From: Acidimicrobiia bacterium
Lineage (GTDB): Bacteria; Actinomycetota; Acidimicrobiia; IMCC26256; PALSA-555
DNA length: 52,618 nucleotides
Assembly: GCA_035948415.1 (NCBI GenBank)
Contig: DASZJD010000102.1
Span: 1-52,618, forward strand
Reading direction: 5' to 3'
In this document: positions 26,342-34,757 of the stretch, one piece after another
How positions within the stretch are numbered: the first letter of the stretch is position 1
Layout of the letters: each line of letters opens with the position of its first letter
Program-made: the position numbers and the translations under genes
The notes under the pieces: model-generated
Seen by the model: the letters and a program-made list of their open reading frames with translations, nothing else
Told to the model about the DNA's origin: nothing
The model's database searches: none

Positions 26342-27649
26342 ATGCGCGACCGGCACGGATGGCGCAACTGGGGTCGGACCCAGCAGTGCGACCCGGCCGC
26401 GGTCGAGCTGCCGGGCAGCGAACTCGAGGTCGCGGAGGCGATTCGCCGCGCCGACGCCGCCGGGCAGCGGGTCAAGGTGGTCGGCAGCGGGCACTCGTTC
26501 ACCGACATCGCCTGCACCGACGGCCGCATGCTGTCGCTCGATCGGCTGAACCGGGTGCTGGCCGTCGACGAGCGGGCCCGCCTCGTCACCGTGGAGGCGG
26601 GCATCACGATCGCGCGCCTCAACGAGGAGCTGGCCGCGCGCGGGCTGGCGCTGCCGAACCTCGGTGACATCGATCGTCAGAGCATCGCCGGCGCCGTCGC
26701 CACCGCCACCCACGGGACCGGCGCGCGGTTCGGCGGCCTCGCCACGTTCCTGCGGGGCCTGCACCTCATCACCGCCGACGGGGAGACGCTGCGGTGCTCA
26801 CCGGACGAGGAGCCGGAGGTGTTCCACGTCGCGCGCGTCGGCCTCGGCGCCCTCGGGGTCGTGACCCGGGTGACGCTGCAGTGCGTGCCCGCGTTCACCC
26901 TCCGCCACGTCGAGCGGCGACACCGCCTCGCCGACGTCCTCGCCGACCTGGACCGCTACGTGGACGCGAACGAGCACTTCGAGTTCTACTGGCTGCCCCA
27001 CACTGACTCGTGCGCCACGATCGAGAACAACCGCACCGACGAGCCGGCCCAGGTGAAGAGCGCCTACAAGCGGTGGCGGGCCGAGGTCTTCTACCCCAAC
27101 TACTTCTTCGGCGCGGTGGTCGCGGCCGGCCGGGCCGCGCCGAGCCTCGTGCCGCGCCTGAACGCGATCGTGGCCGGCGCGCTCGGCACGACCGAGCTGA
27201 TCCAGCGCAGCGACCGCGTCCTCATCAGCACCCGCCTCGTCCGGTTCGCCGAGATGGAGTACGCGGTGCCCCGGGCCCGGGCCCGGGAGGCGGTCGACGG
27301 GGTCCGGGAGGTCGTCGAGCGGCGAGGGCTCCGGGTCAGCTTCCCGATCGAGGTCCGCTTCGTCGCGCCGGACGACATCCCGCTCAGCACCGCGTCCGGC
27401 CGCGACACCTGCTACGTGGCGGTGCACATGGCGCGCGGCGTTCCGTACGAGGAGTACTTCCGGGGCGTTGAGGCGGTCATGGACGGGCTCGACGGCCGAC
27501 CTCACTGGGGGAAGCTGCACTTCCAGACCGCGGCGACGCTGGCGCCCCGCTACCCGGAGTGGGAGCGGTTCCAGGCCGTGCGGCGCAAGCTCGACCCCGA
27601 GGGCCGCTTCTCGAACGCGTACCTCGACCGGGTCCTGGGCCCCAACTAG
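26342..27649 (+). CDS. FAD-linked sugar-lactone oxidase (D-arabinono-1,4-lactone oxidase type)
   Basis: 435 aa VAO-family flavoprotein. The N-terminal FAD-binding PCMH domain shows VKVVGSGHSFTDIACTDG (~44-61) with the His that often carries FAD covalently, then GLALPNLGDIDRQSIAGAVATATHGTG. The C-terminal ALO domain ends with HWGKLHFQ and RKLDPEGRFSNAYLDRVLG, characteristic of arabinono-/gulono-lactone oxidases. It oxidises an aldonolactone or alditol, and the exact sugar is not deducible. First gene of a tight cluster with the PH/SHOCT protein (6 bp gap) and the metal-receptor protein. Confidence 0.88.
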   Translation: MRDRHGWRNWGRTQQCDPAAVELPGSELEVAEAIRRADAAGQRVKVVGSGHSFTDIACTDGRMLSLDRLNRVLAVDERARLVTVEAGITIARLNEELAARGLALPNLGDIDRQSIAGAVATATHGTGARFGGLATFLRGLHLITADGETLRCSPDEEPEVFHVARVGLGALGVVTRVTLQCVPAFTLRHVERRHRLADVLADLDRYVDANEHFEFYWLPHTDSCATIENNRTDEPAQVKSAYKRWRAEVFYPNYFFGAVVAAGRAAPSLVPRLNAIVAGALGTTELIQRSDRVLISTRLVRFAEMEYAVPRARAREAVDGVREVVERRGLRVSFPIEVRFVAPDDIPLSTASGRDTCYVAVHMARGVPYEEYFRGVEAVMDGLDGRPHWGKLHFQTAATLAPRYPEWERFQAVRRKLDPEGRFSNAYLDRVLGPN

Positions 27650-27655
27650 CCGAGG

Positions 27656-28327
27656 ATGCCGTTCCCGAGACGCCTCGTCTACGACGACGAGACGGTGGCG
27701 CTGGACCTCCGCCCGCACTGGTGGTTCTTCTCGCGGCACATCCTCACCGGGGTTCCGCTGCTCGCCCTCGTCGTGGCCACGGCCAGCATCCAGAGCGACG
27801 ACCTCCGCAACGTCGTGCGGTGGCCGGTGGCGCTCCTCGTGCTGGTGTGGGCGGCGTGGCTCGGCCGGCAGTACCTGGCCTGGCTCCGCACCTGGTTCGT
27901 GGTCACCGACCAGCGGGTCCTGTACCGCACCGGCCTCGTCAGCCGCCGCGGCGTCGAGATCCCGCTCGACCGGATCACCGACATCCGCTACCACCAGGGC
28001 ATCTGGGCGCGGCTCATCGGCGTCGGCGACCTGGACATCGAGTCCGCCGGGGAGGAGGGCGACACCCACTTCGAGGACGTGCGCCACCCCGACGACGTGC
28101 AGAACGAGATCTACGACCAGATGGAGGGGGCGGCCGAGCGTCGCACCCGCGCCGGCGCCGACGCCATCGGCCAGGCCGTCGTCCGCGCCATGGGCGACCA
28201 GGGGCCGCCCGCCGCCGGCACCGACCTCGCGGCCCGGATCGAGCAGCTGGCCCGGCTGCGCGACCAGGGCCTCATCACCGTCGACGAGTTCGAGCGCCGC
28301 AAGAACCACCTGCTCGACCAGCTCTAG
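27656..28327 (+). CDS. Membrane PH-domain (bPH2) protein with C-terminal SHOCT domain
   Basis: 223 aa. Two transmembrane helices (ILTGVPLLALVVATASI and RWPVALLVLVWAAWLG) are followed by a bacterial PH-like domain: WFVVTDQRVLYRTGLVSRRG, VEIPLDRITDIRYHQGIWARLIGVGDLDIES. The C-terminal ~30 residues, IEQLARLRDQGLITVDEFERRK, are a SHOCT motif. Proteins of this type (YdbS/YdbT-like) sit in the cytoplasmic membrane and their biochemical role is unclear. It starts 6 bp after the lactone oxidase and ends 5 bp before the next gene, so an operon is likely. Confidence 0.85.
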   Translation: MPFPRRLVYDDETVALDLRPHWWFFSRHILTGVPLLALVVATASIQSDDLRNVVRWPVALLVLVWAAWLGRQYLAWLRTWFVVTDQRVLYRTGLVSRRGVEIPLDRITDIRYHQGIWARLIGVGDLDIESAGEEGDTHFEDVRHPDDVQNEIYDQMEGAAERRTRAGADAIGQAVVRAMGDQGPPAAGTDLAARIEQLARLRDQGLITVDEFERRKNHLLDQL

Positions 28328-28332
28328 TCGCC

Positions 28333-29043
28333 GTGCGGGTCGTCTCGCTCGTCCCGTCGGCCACCGAGACGCTGCTGGCGCTCGGGGTGCCGCCGATCGC
28401 CGGCACCCGGTTCTGCGACCAGCCCGGCCTGCCGACCGTCGGCGGCACGAAGAACCCCGACGTGCCCGGCGTCGTCGCCCTTCGCCCGGACCTCGTCGTC
28501 GTCAACAACGAGGAGAACCGCCGCGCCGACGCCGACGCGCTCCTCGCCGCCGGCCTGGCGCTCCACGACTGCTCGCCGCGCTCGGTCGCCGACGTCGGGC
28601 CCGCCGTCGTGGCCCTGGCCGAGGCCGTCGGCGCCGACGTGCCCCCACCCTTCGAGCCGTCGCGCTGGCGGGCGTGGCTCGCCGACGCCGCGCCGGCGCC
28701 CCTGGCGCGCCCGGCGGTGACGTTCGTCTGGCGGCGCCCGTGGATGACCCTCGGCCCGGACACCTACGGGGCGTCGGTCCTCGAGCGCGTCGGGCTCTCG
28801 CTCGCCGAGACCGGCGACGCCGCCGACCGGTACCCGACGGTGACGCTCGAGGCCGTGCGCGCCCGCCGGCCCGACCTGGCGCTCCTGCCGTCGGAGCCGT
28901 ACCCGTTCGGTCGCCGGCACCTCGCCGAGGTCGAGGACGCGCTGCCCGGGACCGCGGTGACGCTCGTCGACGGGCGCGACCTGTTCTGGTGGGGCGCCCG
29001 CACCCCGGCGGCGGTGGCGCGCCTCGCCGCCGCGCTCAGCTGA
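28333..29043 (+). CDS. Helical-backbone metal receptor / BtuF-like protein without signal peptide
   Basis: 236 aa from GTG. The start VRVVSLVPSATETLLALG, then CDQPGLPTVGGTKNPDVPGVVALRPDLVVVNNEEN, is typical of the periplasmic-binding (class III) fold of BtuF-like vitamin B12/metal receptors. The second lobe ends LVDGRDLFWWGARTP. There is no signal peptide or lipobox, unlike true transport receptors, so it is probably cytoplasmic with an unknown ligand. It overlaps the 3' end of the convergent galactokinase gene by 8 bp. Confidence 0.8.
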   Translation: MRVVSLVPSATETLLALGVPPIAGTRFCDQPGLPTVGGTKNPDVPGVVALRPDLVVVNNEENRRADADALLAAGLALHDCSPRSVADVGPAVVALAEAVGADVPPPFEPSRWRAWLADAAPAPLARPAVTFVWRRPWMTLGPDTYGASVLERVGLSLAETGDAADRYPTVTLEAVRARRPDLALLPSEPYPFGRRHLAEVEDALPGTAVTLVDGRDLFWWGARTPAAVARLAAALS

Positions 29044-30148
29044 CGGGCACCGGGCCGGCGCCGTCGACGCCGCGGACCAGGAACGCCCGCGGCCGCAAGC
29101 GCGTCGCCGCCGCGTACCGCTCCGCGGCCCGGTCCAGCGCCGCCGCGTCCGCCGCGGTGGTCAGCGCGACGACGCACCCACCGAACCCGGCGCCGGTCAG
29201 CCGCGCACCGAGCGCGCCCTCCTCGAGGAGCAGGTCCACGAGGCGGTCGAGCTCCGGGGTCGACACCGCGAAGTCGTCGCGGAGGCTCGCGTGGCTGGCG
29301 ACCAGCAGCCGGCCCACCCGCTCGACGTCGCCGGCGCGGAGCGCCGCCGCGGCCTCGAGGACACGGCCGTTCTCGGACACCACGTGACGCGCCAGCGGGT
29401 CGTCGGTGACCTGGTCGGCCCGCGCGTCGCGCAAGGAGGCCACACCGAGCCGCCGCGCCGCCGCCTCGCACGCGGCCCGGCGCGCCGCGTACTCGCTCGT
29501 GGCGAGCGTCCGGGGCAGGCCGCTGTGCACGACGCCGACCCGCACCGTGGCCGGCAGCGGCACGACCTCGACCGCGAGGGTGCGGCAGTCGAGCCGCAGC
29601 GCCGCGCCGGCGCGCCCGAGCGTCGACGCCAGCTGGTCCATGAGGCCGACCGGCACCCCGCTGGCCTCGACCTCGACCTGGCGGGCCGCGCCGGCGACCG
29701 ACCGCGGGTCGCGATCGGGGCCCAGCGCCAGGACCAGGGCGACGCTGAGGGCCGCGCTCGACGACAGCCCCGACCCCAGCGGGACGGTCGACGAGACCGC
29801 GAGCTCGACGCCGGTGACGCCGGCGCGCCGGGCCGCGGCGGCGACGAACCGGCCCCACGCGGGCTCGACCGTCGCCGGCGGCCCGCGCTCCCACTCGACG
29901 ACCCCGTCGACGTCGAGGGACCGGGCCCGAACCCGGCCGTCGCCGGTGGGGCGGACCCCGACCAGGCAGTCGCGGTCGATCGCCATCGGGAGGCAGAAGC
30001 CGTCGTTGTAGTCGGTGTGGTCGCCGACGAGGTTGACCCGGCCCGGCGCCCGCACGACGCGCGCCGACGCGTCGCCACCGAGGGCGTCGAGCACGGCCCG
30101 CACGCGCGACTGCACGGCGTCACGGTAGGCACGCGGCGGGCTGCGCAC
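29036..30148 (-). CDS. galK: Galactokinase (GHMP kinase)
   Basis: 370 aa from GTG 30148 (an inner GTG is possible). It has the galactokinase signature APGRVNLVGDHTDYNDGFCLP near 34-54, the GHMP ATP loop VPLGSGLSSSAALSVAL near 122-138, GLMDQLASTLG with the catalytic Asp, and the C-terminal motif LTGAGFGGCVVAL. It phosphorylates galactose (or a related sugar) at C1. Galactokinases usually have GEHTDYN, and the Glu-to-Asp change (GDHTDYN) occurs in some family members. No other Leloir gene lies nearby. It overlaps the metal-receptor gene end to end by 8 bp. Confidence 0.88.
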   Translation of the reverse strand: MRSPPRAYRDAVQSRVRAVLDALGGDASARVVRAPGRVNLVGDHTDYNDGFCLPMAIDRDCLVGVRPTGDGRVRARSLDVDGVVEWERGPPATVEPAWGRFVAAAARRAGVTGVELAVSSTVPLGSGLSSSAALSVALVLALGPDRDPRSVAGAARQVEVEASGVPVGLMDQLASTLGRAGAALRLDCRTLAVEVVPLPATVRVGVVHSGLPRTLATSEYAARRAACEAAARRLGVASLRDARADQVTDDPLARHVVSENGRVLEAAAALRAGDVERVGRLLVASHASLRDDFAVSTPELDRLVDLLLEEGALGARLTGAGFGGCVVALTTAADAAALDRAAERYAAATRLRPRAFLVRGVDGAGPVPVS

Positions 30149-30189
30149 CGCGCCGACCGCGGCGCGCCGCCGCGGCGCGGTGGCCGCCC

Positions 30190-30195
30190 TAGGAT
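30190..30195 (+). promoter_or_regulatory. -10 box (TAGGAT) of the DUF6159 gene
   Basis: TAGGAT ends 6 nt before GTG 30202, predicting a leaderless transcript. Confidence 0.45.
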
Positions 30196-30201
30196 CCGAG
30201 C

Positions 30202-31053
30202 GTGCAGCGCATCCGGAACTCGTGGGAGCTGGCCAAGGTCTCGTGGTCGGTGCTGCGGTCGGACAAGAGCCTGGCCGTGTTCCCGTTGCTCTCCGCCCTC
30301 GCCGGCCTCGCCGTCGTGGGCGTCGTCGCCGGCCTCATCGCCGCGACCGGCGTGAACAGCGCCAACGGCGGCAGCCTGAAGGGCATCGGCTACGTGTTCA
30401 TCGCCGCCGGCTACATCGCGTCCGCGTTCGTGACCACCTACTTCCTCGGCGCGCTCGTGCACGGCGCCAACGAGGCGCTCGAGGGCCGCCACGCCGAGCT
30501 CGGCGAGTGCTTCGGCGCCGCGAACAGCCGGCTGCACCGCATCCTGCCCTGGGCCCTCGTGCAGGCGACGGTGTCGATCGTCATCCAGGCCCTCGAGAGC
30601 CAGCGGCTCATCGGCCAGATCGTCGCCAGCCTCATCGGCACCGCGTGGGCGGTGCTGACCTTCCTCACCGTCCCGATCATCATGCTCGAGGACCTCGGGC
30701 CGATCGTCGCCGTCAAGCGGTCCGGCCAGCTGCTCCGCCGGTCGTGGGGCGAGAACCTCACCGCCCAGGTGGGCTTCGGGATCTTCGGCTTCGTCGCCCT
30801 GCTCCCCGCCGCGCTCCTCGTCGCGATCGGCGCCGCCACCGGGAGCCTGGTGGTCGTCATCGCCCTCGCGACCGTCGCGGTGGCGTGGGCGCTCGTGACC
30901 ATCCTCGCCGTCTCGGCGCTGAGCGGCATCTACCGGACCGCCCTCTACCGGTTCGCGGTCGACGGTGTCGCCCCGCCCGCCTTCGCCGGCGCCGACCTGC
31001 AGCACGCGCTCGGCCCCCGCCAGAACCGCCCCGGCCTCGGCTTCGGCGGCTGA
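30202..31053 (+). CDS. DUF6159-type integral membrane protein
   Basis: 283 aa from GTG 30202. The opening MQRIRNSWELAKVSWSVLRSDKSLAVFPLLS matches the DUF6159 family start. About five to six transmembrane helices follow (e.g. ALAGLAVVGVVAGLIAAT, GIGYVFIAAGYIASAFVTTYFLGALV, IGTAWAVLTFLTVPIIML, GFGIFGFVALLPAALLVAIGAA, IALATVAVAWALVTILAV). There is also a soluble loop LLRRSWGENL, a repeat of the N-terminal K/R-S-W motif. Function unknown. It is monocistronic with a probable leaderless start. Confidence 0.8.
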   Translation: MQRIRNSWELAKVSWSVLRSDKSLAVFPLLSALAGLAVVGVVAGLIAATGVNSANGGSLKGIGYVFIAAGYIASAFVTTYFLGALVHGANEALEGRHAELGECFGAANSRLHRILPWALVQATVSIVIQALESQRLIGQIVASLIGTAWAVLTFLTVPIIMLEDLGPIVAVKRSGQLLRRSWGENLTAQVGFGIFGFVALLPAALLVAIGAATGSLVVVIALATVAVAWALVTILAVSALSGIYRTALYRFAVDGVAPPAFAGADLQHALGPRQNRPGLGFGG

Positions 31054-31058
31054 CCCGG

Positions 31059-31082
31059 GCCGCGGCCGCGGCCGCGGTCGCG
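31059..31082. repeat. Short GCCGCG tandem repeat between convergent genes
   Basis: About 3.5-4 copies of a 6-bp unit (GCCGCG GCCGCG GCCGCG GTCGCG), self-complementary. It lies in the 37-bp space between the stops of the convergent DUF6159 and LLM genes. It could fold as a GC hairpin and act as a bidirectional terminator, although no T tract follows. Confidence 0.4.
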
Positions 31083-31090
31083 GCTCCGGC

Positions 31091-32011
31091 TCAGCGGAAG
31101 GCGGGCAGCACCTCGGCGGCGAACCGGTCGATCGATCGGGGGTCGAACGGCGCCCGCAGGGCCACGTTCACCCAGTCGGCGCCGGCGTCCCCGTAGGCGG
31201 CGACGCGCTCGACGATCTCGGCCGGGCTGCCGGTGAGCGCGCTCGGGCGGATCCACTCGGTCAGGCCGCCGAAGCGGGCCTGCAGCTCCTCGTCGGTCCA
31301 GGCCAGCGTCAGGTTCACGCTCTTCTCGATCGTGGCCGGGTCGCGCCCCTCCCGCGCGCAGTGCTCGGCCAGGACCCCGACCTTGTGGCGGTAGACGTCG
31401 GGGGTGATGAACGGGATGTTCCAGCCGTCGGCGTGGCGCGCCGCGATGCGCAGCGTTACCCGCTCGCCACCGCCGCCGATCCAGAGGGGCAGGCGCGCCT
31501 GCACCGGCTTCGGCTCGCAGCGAGCCTCCTCGAGCGTGAAGAACTCGCCGTCGAAGTCGGCGACGTCCTCGGTCAGGAGCAGTCGCACGCAGCGGATGGC
31601 CTCGTCGAGCATGCGGAGGCGCACCGGCGCGGGCGGGAACGGGATCCCGTAGGCGGCGAACTCGCCCTGGTGCCACCCGGCGCCGAGGCCGAGCGTGACC
31701 CGGCCCGCGGCGAGGTGGTCGATCGTCGCCATGGCGTTGGCGAGCACCGCCGGGTGCCGGTAGGCGACGCAGTACACGAGGCTGCCGCACCGCACCCGCT
31801 CGGTCTCGAGCGCCAAGGCCGTGTGCGCGGCGACGGCCTCGTGGCACCGGGCGCCCGAGGTGGTGCCCTCGGCCGTCACCGTCGCGTCGGCGGCGTAGAA
31901 GTGGTCCCAGATCGAGATCCACCCGAACCCGGCGTCCTCGACGCGGCGCCACAGCGAGCGCAGCTCGTCGGTGGTGGTGTTCTGGAGCCCCGTGTGGACG
32001 CCGAACCGCAC
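31091..32011 (-). CDS. LLM-class flavin-dependent oxidoreductase (F420-type likely)
   Basis: 306 aa from GTG 32011, which begins VRFGVHTGLQN, the normal first strand; the longer frame overlaps PAC2. It has the TIM-barrel luciferase-like fold: GFGWISIWDHFYAADA (~31-46), RVRCGSLVYCVAYRHPAVLANAMATIDHLAAGRVTLGLGAGWH, and LPLWIGGGGERVTLRIAARHADGWN. The IWDHF and GAGWH motifs are typical of F420-dependent members in actinobacteria. A TATCGT box lies 5 nt before the GTG. Substrate unknown. Divergent from the PAC2 gene across only 34 bp. Confidence 0.87.
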   Translation of the reverse strand: MRFGVHTGLQNTTTDELRSLWRRVEDAGFGWISIWDHFYAADATVTAEGTTSGARCHEAVAAHTALALETERVRCGSLVYCVAYRHPAVLANAMATIDHLAAGRVTLGLGAGWHQGEFAAYGIPFPPAPVRLRMLDEAIRCVRLLLTEDVADFDGEFFTLEEARCEPKPVQARLPLWIGGGGERVTLRIAARHADGWNIPFITPDVYRHKVGVLAEHCAREGRDPATIEKSVNLTLAWTDEELQARFGGLTEWIRPSALTGSPAEIVERVAAYGDAGADWVNVALRAPFDPRSIDRFAAEVLPAFR

Positions 32012-32045
32012 GGGGCACGATACCCAGGCCCGGTACCGTGATGCC
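32012..32045. promoter_or_regulatory. 34-bp divergent intergenic with two facing -10 boxes
   Basis: Minus-strand TATCGT (32022-32017) ends 5 nt before GTG 32011. Plus-strand TACCGT (32034-32039) ends 6 nt before GTG 32046. The two boxes are 11 bp apart. Both genes would be leaderless, and each promoter's upstream region would lie inside the other gene. Confidence 0.5.
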
Positions 32046-32864
32046 GTGCTCCAGCTCGACACGGTCCCGCGCCTCCGCAAGCCCGTCCTCGTGCTCGCGA
32101 TCGTGGGCTGGGTCGACGCCGGCGAGGCGGGCGCGCGCGCGGCGGCGTTGCTCTGCAACCAGCTCGAGGGCCGCCGCGTCTTCGCGCGGTACGCGCTCGA
32201 CGACCTCGTCGACCTGCAGCAGACCCGCCCGACCGTCTCCCTCGTCGACGGCACCACCCGCCGGATCGTCTGGCCGACGATCGAGTTCGTCGCCGGCCGG
32301 GCCGGGCGCGACGTGGTGTGCTGCATCGGCCCCGAGCCGTCGCTGCGGTGGCCGACGGTCACCCACCAGCTCGTCGAGCTGGCCCAGCAGCTCGGGGTCG
32401 AGCTGGCGGTCGGGCTCGGCGGCATGCCGGCGGTGGTGTCGCACCGCCGCCCGGTGCCGGTGCTCGCCACCGCGACCGGGCCCGACCTGGCCCGCGAGGC
32501 CGGCGCCATCCGCACCGACTACCACGGCGCCACCGGCATGCAGACGGTGCTGCAGTGCGCGCTCGGCGACGCCGGCATCCCCGCCCTCGGGCTCTGGGCC
32601 CAGGTGCCGCACTACGTGTCCGCGACCCCGTCCCCGCCCGCGGTGCGGGCGCTCCTCTCGAGGCTCGGCGACCTCGCCAGCGTCGCCGTCGACCTCGGAC
32701 CCCTCGAGGGCCAGGCCGACGAGTACACCTCGCGGGTCGAGGAGGGCGTGGCCGAGCGGCCCGACGTGGCCGAGCTGGTGACCGCCATCGAGGCCCAGGC
32801 CGAGGGCGAGGTCAGCGGCGACGAGCTCGCCGACGAGATCGAGCGGTTCCTGCGCGACCACTGA
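32046..32864 (+). CDS. PAC2 family protein (proteasome assembly chaperone-like)
   Basis: 272 aa from GTG 32046. The pattern KPVLVLAIVGWVDAGEAGARAAALL, then IVWPTIEFVAGRAGRDVVCCIGPEPSLRW, VELAVGLGGMPAVVSHRRPVPV and the final GLWAQVPHYVSATPSPPAVRALL is characteristic of the actinobacterial PAC2 family. The family is related to eukaryotic proteasome assembly chaperone 2, but the bacterial role is not settled. The last 30 residues are acidic. No proteasome gene is in the window. Confidence 0.88.
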   Translation: MLQLDTVPRLRKPVLVLAIVGWVDAGEAGARAAALLCNQLEGRRVFARYALDDLVDLQQTRPTVSLVDGTTRRIVWPTIEFVAGRAGRDVVCCIGPEPSLRWPTVTHQLVELAQQLGVELAVGLGGMPAVVSHRRPVPVLATATGPDLAREAGAIRTDYHGATGMQTVLQCALGDAGIPALGLWAQVPHYVSATPSPPAVRALLSRLGDLASVAVDLGPLEGQADEYTSRVEEGVAERPDVAELVTAIEAQAEGEVSGDELADEIERFLRDH

Positions 32865-32935
32865 CCCGCGGGCCCCGGGGCCGGGCCCGGCCTCCCGGCG
32901 AGCGTCCCGGCGGGGCCGCCGATTAGAACAGCCGC

Positions 32936-33247
32936 ATGAGCGTCGTTCGCATCAACGCCATCACCGTGCCGAAGGAGCGGGCCGAGGAGCTCGAGCGCCG
33001 GTTCGCGGCGCGGGCCGGCCAGGTGGCCTCGTCGCCCGGGTTCGAGGCCTTCGAGCTGCTCCGGCCCACCGACGGCCGCGACGTGTACCTCGTGTACACG
33101 CGCTGGCGCTCGCAGGCCGACTTCGAGCGCTGGGCCCAGAGCCCCGCGTTCCAGCACGGCCACCGCGCCCACGCCCGCGAGGGGCCGGTCGGCACCGACA
33201 GCGCGCTGTGGTCCTTCGACGTCGTGCAGCACGAAGAGGCGGGCTAG
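32936..33247 (+). CDS. MhuD-like heme-degrading monooxygenase (ABM domain)
   Basis: 103 aa. It resembles mycobacterial MhuD closely by eye: it starts MSVVRINAITVP with the key Asn at position 7, then ELERRFAARAGQVASSPGFEAFELLRP. W66 sits in FERWAQSP, and His residues at 74/76 lie about where MhuD's heme ligand H75 lies. MhuD-type dimers bind heme and open the ring to release iron. It is followed at 17 bp by a four-helix membrane protein and then ddl. TAGAAC lies 6 nt before the ATG, a possible degenerate leaderless -10. Confidence 0.75.
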   Translation: MSVVRINAITVPKERAEELERRFAARAGQVASSPGFEAFELLRPTDGRDVYLVYTRWRSQADFERWAQSPAFQHGHRAHAREGPVGTDSALWSFDVVQHEEAG

Positions 33248-33264
33248 GGCGCGGCGACGACGTC

Positions 33265-33633
33265 GTGCCCACCCTCCTCAGCTTCCACCACGTCTGGGCC
33301 TACGTCGCCATCTCCGCCAACGGGCTCGTCGGCGTGGCGGCGCTCGCGGCCTGGCGCGTCGAGCGGTGGCGGGGCCGGTGGGTGTGGATCGCCACGATCG
33401 TCGCCCAGGCCGCGATGATGCTGCAGGTGGTCGTCGGCGTCACCCTCCAGGCCAGCAAGCAGTACAAGGCGCCGACCTTCCACATCTTCTACGGCTTCCT
33501 GGCCTTCCTGACCGTCGGCCTCGCCTACCAGTACCGGCGCCAGATCCGCGGCCGACGCGAGCTGTACCTGGGGCTCGTCGGGCTGTTCATCATGGGCCTC
33601 GGCATCCGCGCCGTCCTCCAGGTCCACGGGTGA
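33265..33633 (+). CDS. Four-helix membrane protein with conserved-looking histidines
   Basis: 122 aa from GTG. It has four predicted transmembrane helices (AYVAISANGLVGVAALAAW, WIATIVAQAAMMLQVVVGVTL, HIFYGFLAFLTVGLAYQY, LYLGLVGLFIMGLGIRAVL). Histidines at the membrane boundary (SFHHVW near 8-9, TFHIFYGF near 72) could ligate heme, loosely recalling half of a CtaA/cytochrome b561-type bundle. I do not recognise a named family. Its stop overlaps the ddl GTG start (GTGA), and it begins 17 bp after the MhuD-like gene, so all three are likely one operon. Confidence 0.6.
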   Translation: MPTLLSFHHVWAYVAISANGLVGVAALAAWRVERWRGRWVWIATIVAQAAMMLQVVVGVTLQASKQYKAPTFHIFYGFLAFLTVGLAYQYRRQIRGRRELYLGLVGLFIMGLGIRAVLQVHG

Positions 33634-34757
33634 CGCGCCGGATCCGAGTGCTGCTGCTGTTCGGCGGCCGGTCGGCGGAGCACGACGTGTCGCGCGTCAG
33701 CGCCGCCGCCGTCGCCGGCGCCCTCGACCCCGACCGCTACGAGGTCGTCCCCGTCGCGATCACCACCGCGGGCCGGTGGCTGCTGGCGGGCGAGGCCCGG
33801 GCCGCGCTGGCCGCCGGGCCCGCCGAGCTGCCGAGCGCGTTCCGGGTCGAGGGCGTCCCGGTGACCGAGCCGCCGGACCCGGCCGAGCCGGCGCTGGTGT
33901 CGCTCGAGGCCGACGCCCCCGACGCGCCCGGCCCCACCGACGTCGACGTGGTGCTGCCGCTCCTGCACGGCCCGTACGGGGAGGACGGCACCGTGCAGGG
34001 CCTCTTCGAGCTCGCCGACCTCCCCTACGTCGGCGCCGGGGTCGTCGGCTCGGCCCTGGGTATGGACAAGATCGCCATGAAGTCCGCGTTCGCCGCCGCC
34101 GGGCTCGACACCCCGCGCTGGCTGCCGCTCCGAGACGGCCACGACCGGGCCGCGTTCGCCGACCGGGTCGAGGCCCGGCTCGGGCTCCCGTGCTTCGTGA
34201 AGCCGGCGAACATGGGCTCGTCGGTCGGCGTGTCGAAGGCCCACGACCGCGGCGAGCTCGACGCCGCCATCGGCGTGGCGCTCGCCTTCGACGAGTGGGT
34301 GCTCGCTGAGGAGGCGATCGTGGGACGCGAGATCGAGGTCGGCATCCTCGGCGACGACCCGCCGGCGGCGTCCGTCCCGGGGGAGGTGGTCCCCGGCGAC
34401 GAGTTCTACACCTACGCCGACAAGTACGAGGAGGACGCGGTCCAGCTGCTCACGCCGGCGCCGCTCGGCGCCGACCAGGCCGACGAGGTGCGCGCCCTGG
34501 CGGTGCGGGCCTTCGAGGCGTGCCGCGGCGAGGCGATGGCCCGCGTCGACTTCTTCCTGAGCGAGGAGCGGGGCTTCCTTGTGAACGAGCTGAACACCAT
34601 CCCGGGGTTCACCCCCGTCTCGCAGTACCCGCGGATGTGGGCGGCCAGCGGCGTGCCGTACCCGGAGCTCCTCGACCGGCTCGTCGAGCTCGCCCTCGCC
34701 CGCCACGAGCGCCGCGCCCGTCGGGCCGGGCGGCAGCGGGGCGACCCCGGTGCCTAG
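33630..34757 (+). CDS. ddl: D-alanine--D-alanine ligase
   Basis: 375 aa ATP-grasp enzyme making D-Ala-D-Ala for peptidoglycan. Motifs: VLLLFGGRSAEHDVSRVSA at the N terminus, LLHGPYGEDGTVQGLFEL, PYVGAGVVGSALGMDK, CFVKPANMGSSVGVSK, EAIVGREIEVGIL and the C-terminal ARVDFFLS with NELNTIPGFTPVSQYP. All catalytic regions are present. The GTG start shares GTGA with the stop of the preceding membrane-protein gene. The stop shares CTAG with that of the convergent RAM-domain gene. Confidence 0.95.
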   Translation: MTRRIRVLLLFGGRSAEHDVSRVSAAAVAGALDPDRYEVVPVAITTAGRWLLAGEARAALAAGPAELPSAFRVEGVPVTEPPDPAEPALVSLEADAPDAPGPTDVDVVLPLLHGPYGEDGTVQGLFELADLPYVGAGVVGSALGMDKIAMKSAFAAAGLDTPRWLPLRDGHDRAAFADRVEARLGLPCFVKPANMGSSVGVSKAHDRGELDAAIGVALAFDEWVLAEEAIVGREIEVGILGDDPPAASVPGEVVPGDEFYTYADKYEEDAVQLLTPAPLGADQADEVRALAVRAFEACRGEAMARVDFFLSEERGFLVNELNTIPGFTPVSQYPRMWAASGVPYPELLDRLVELALARHERRARRAGRQRGDPGA

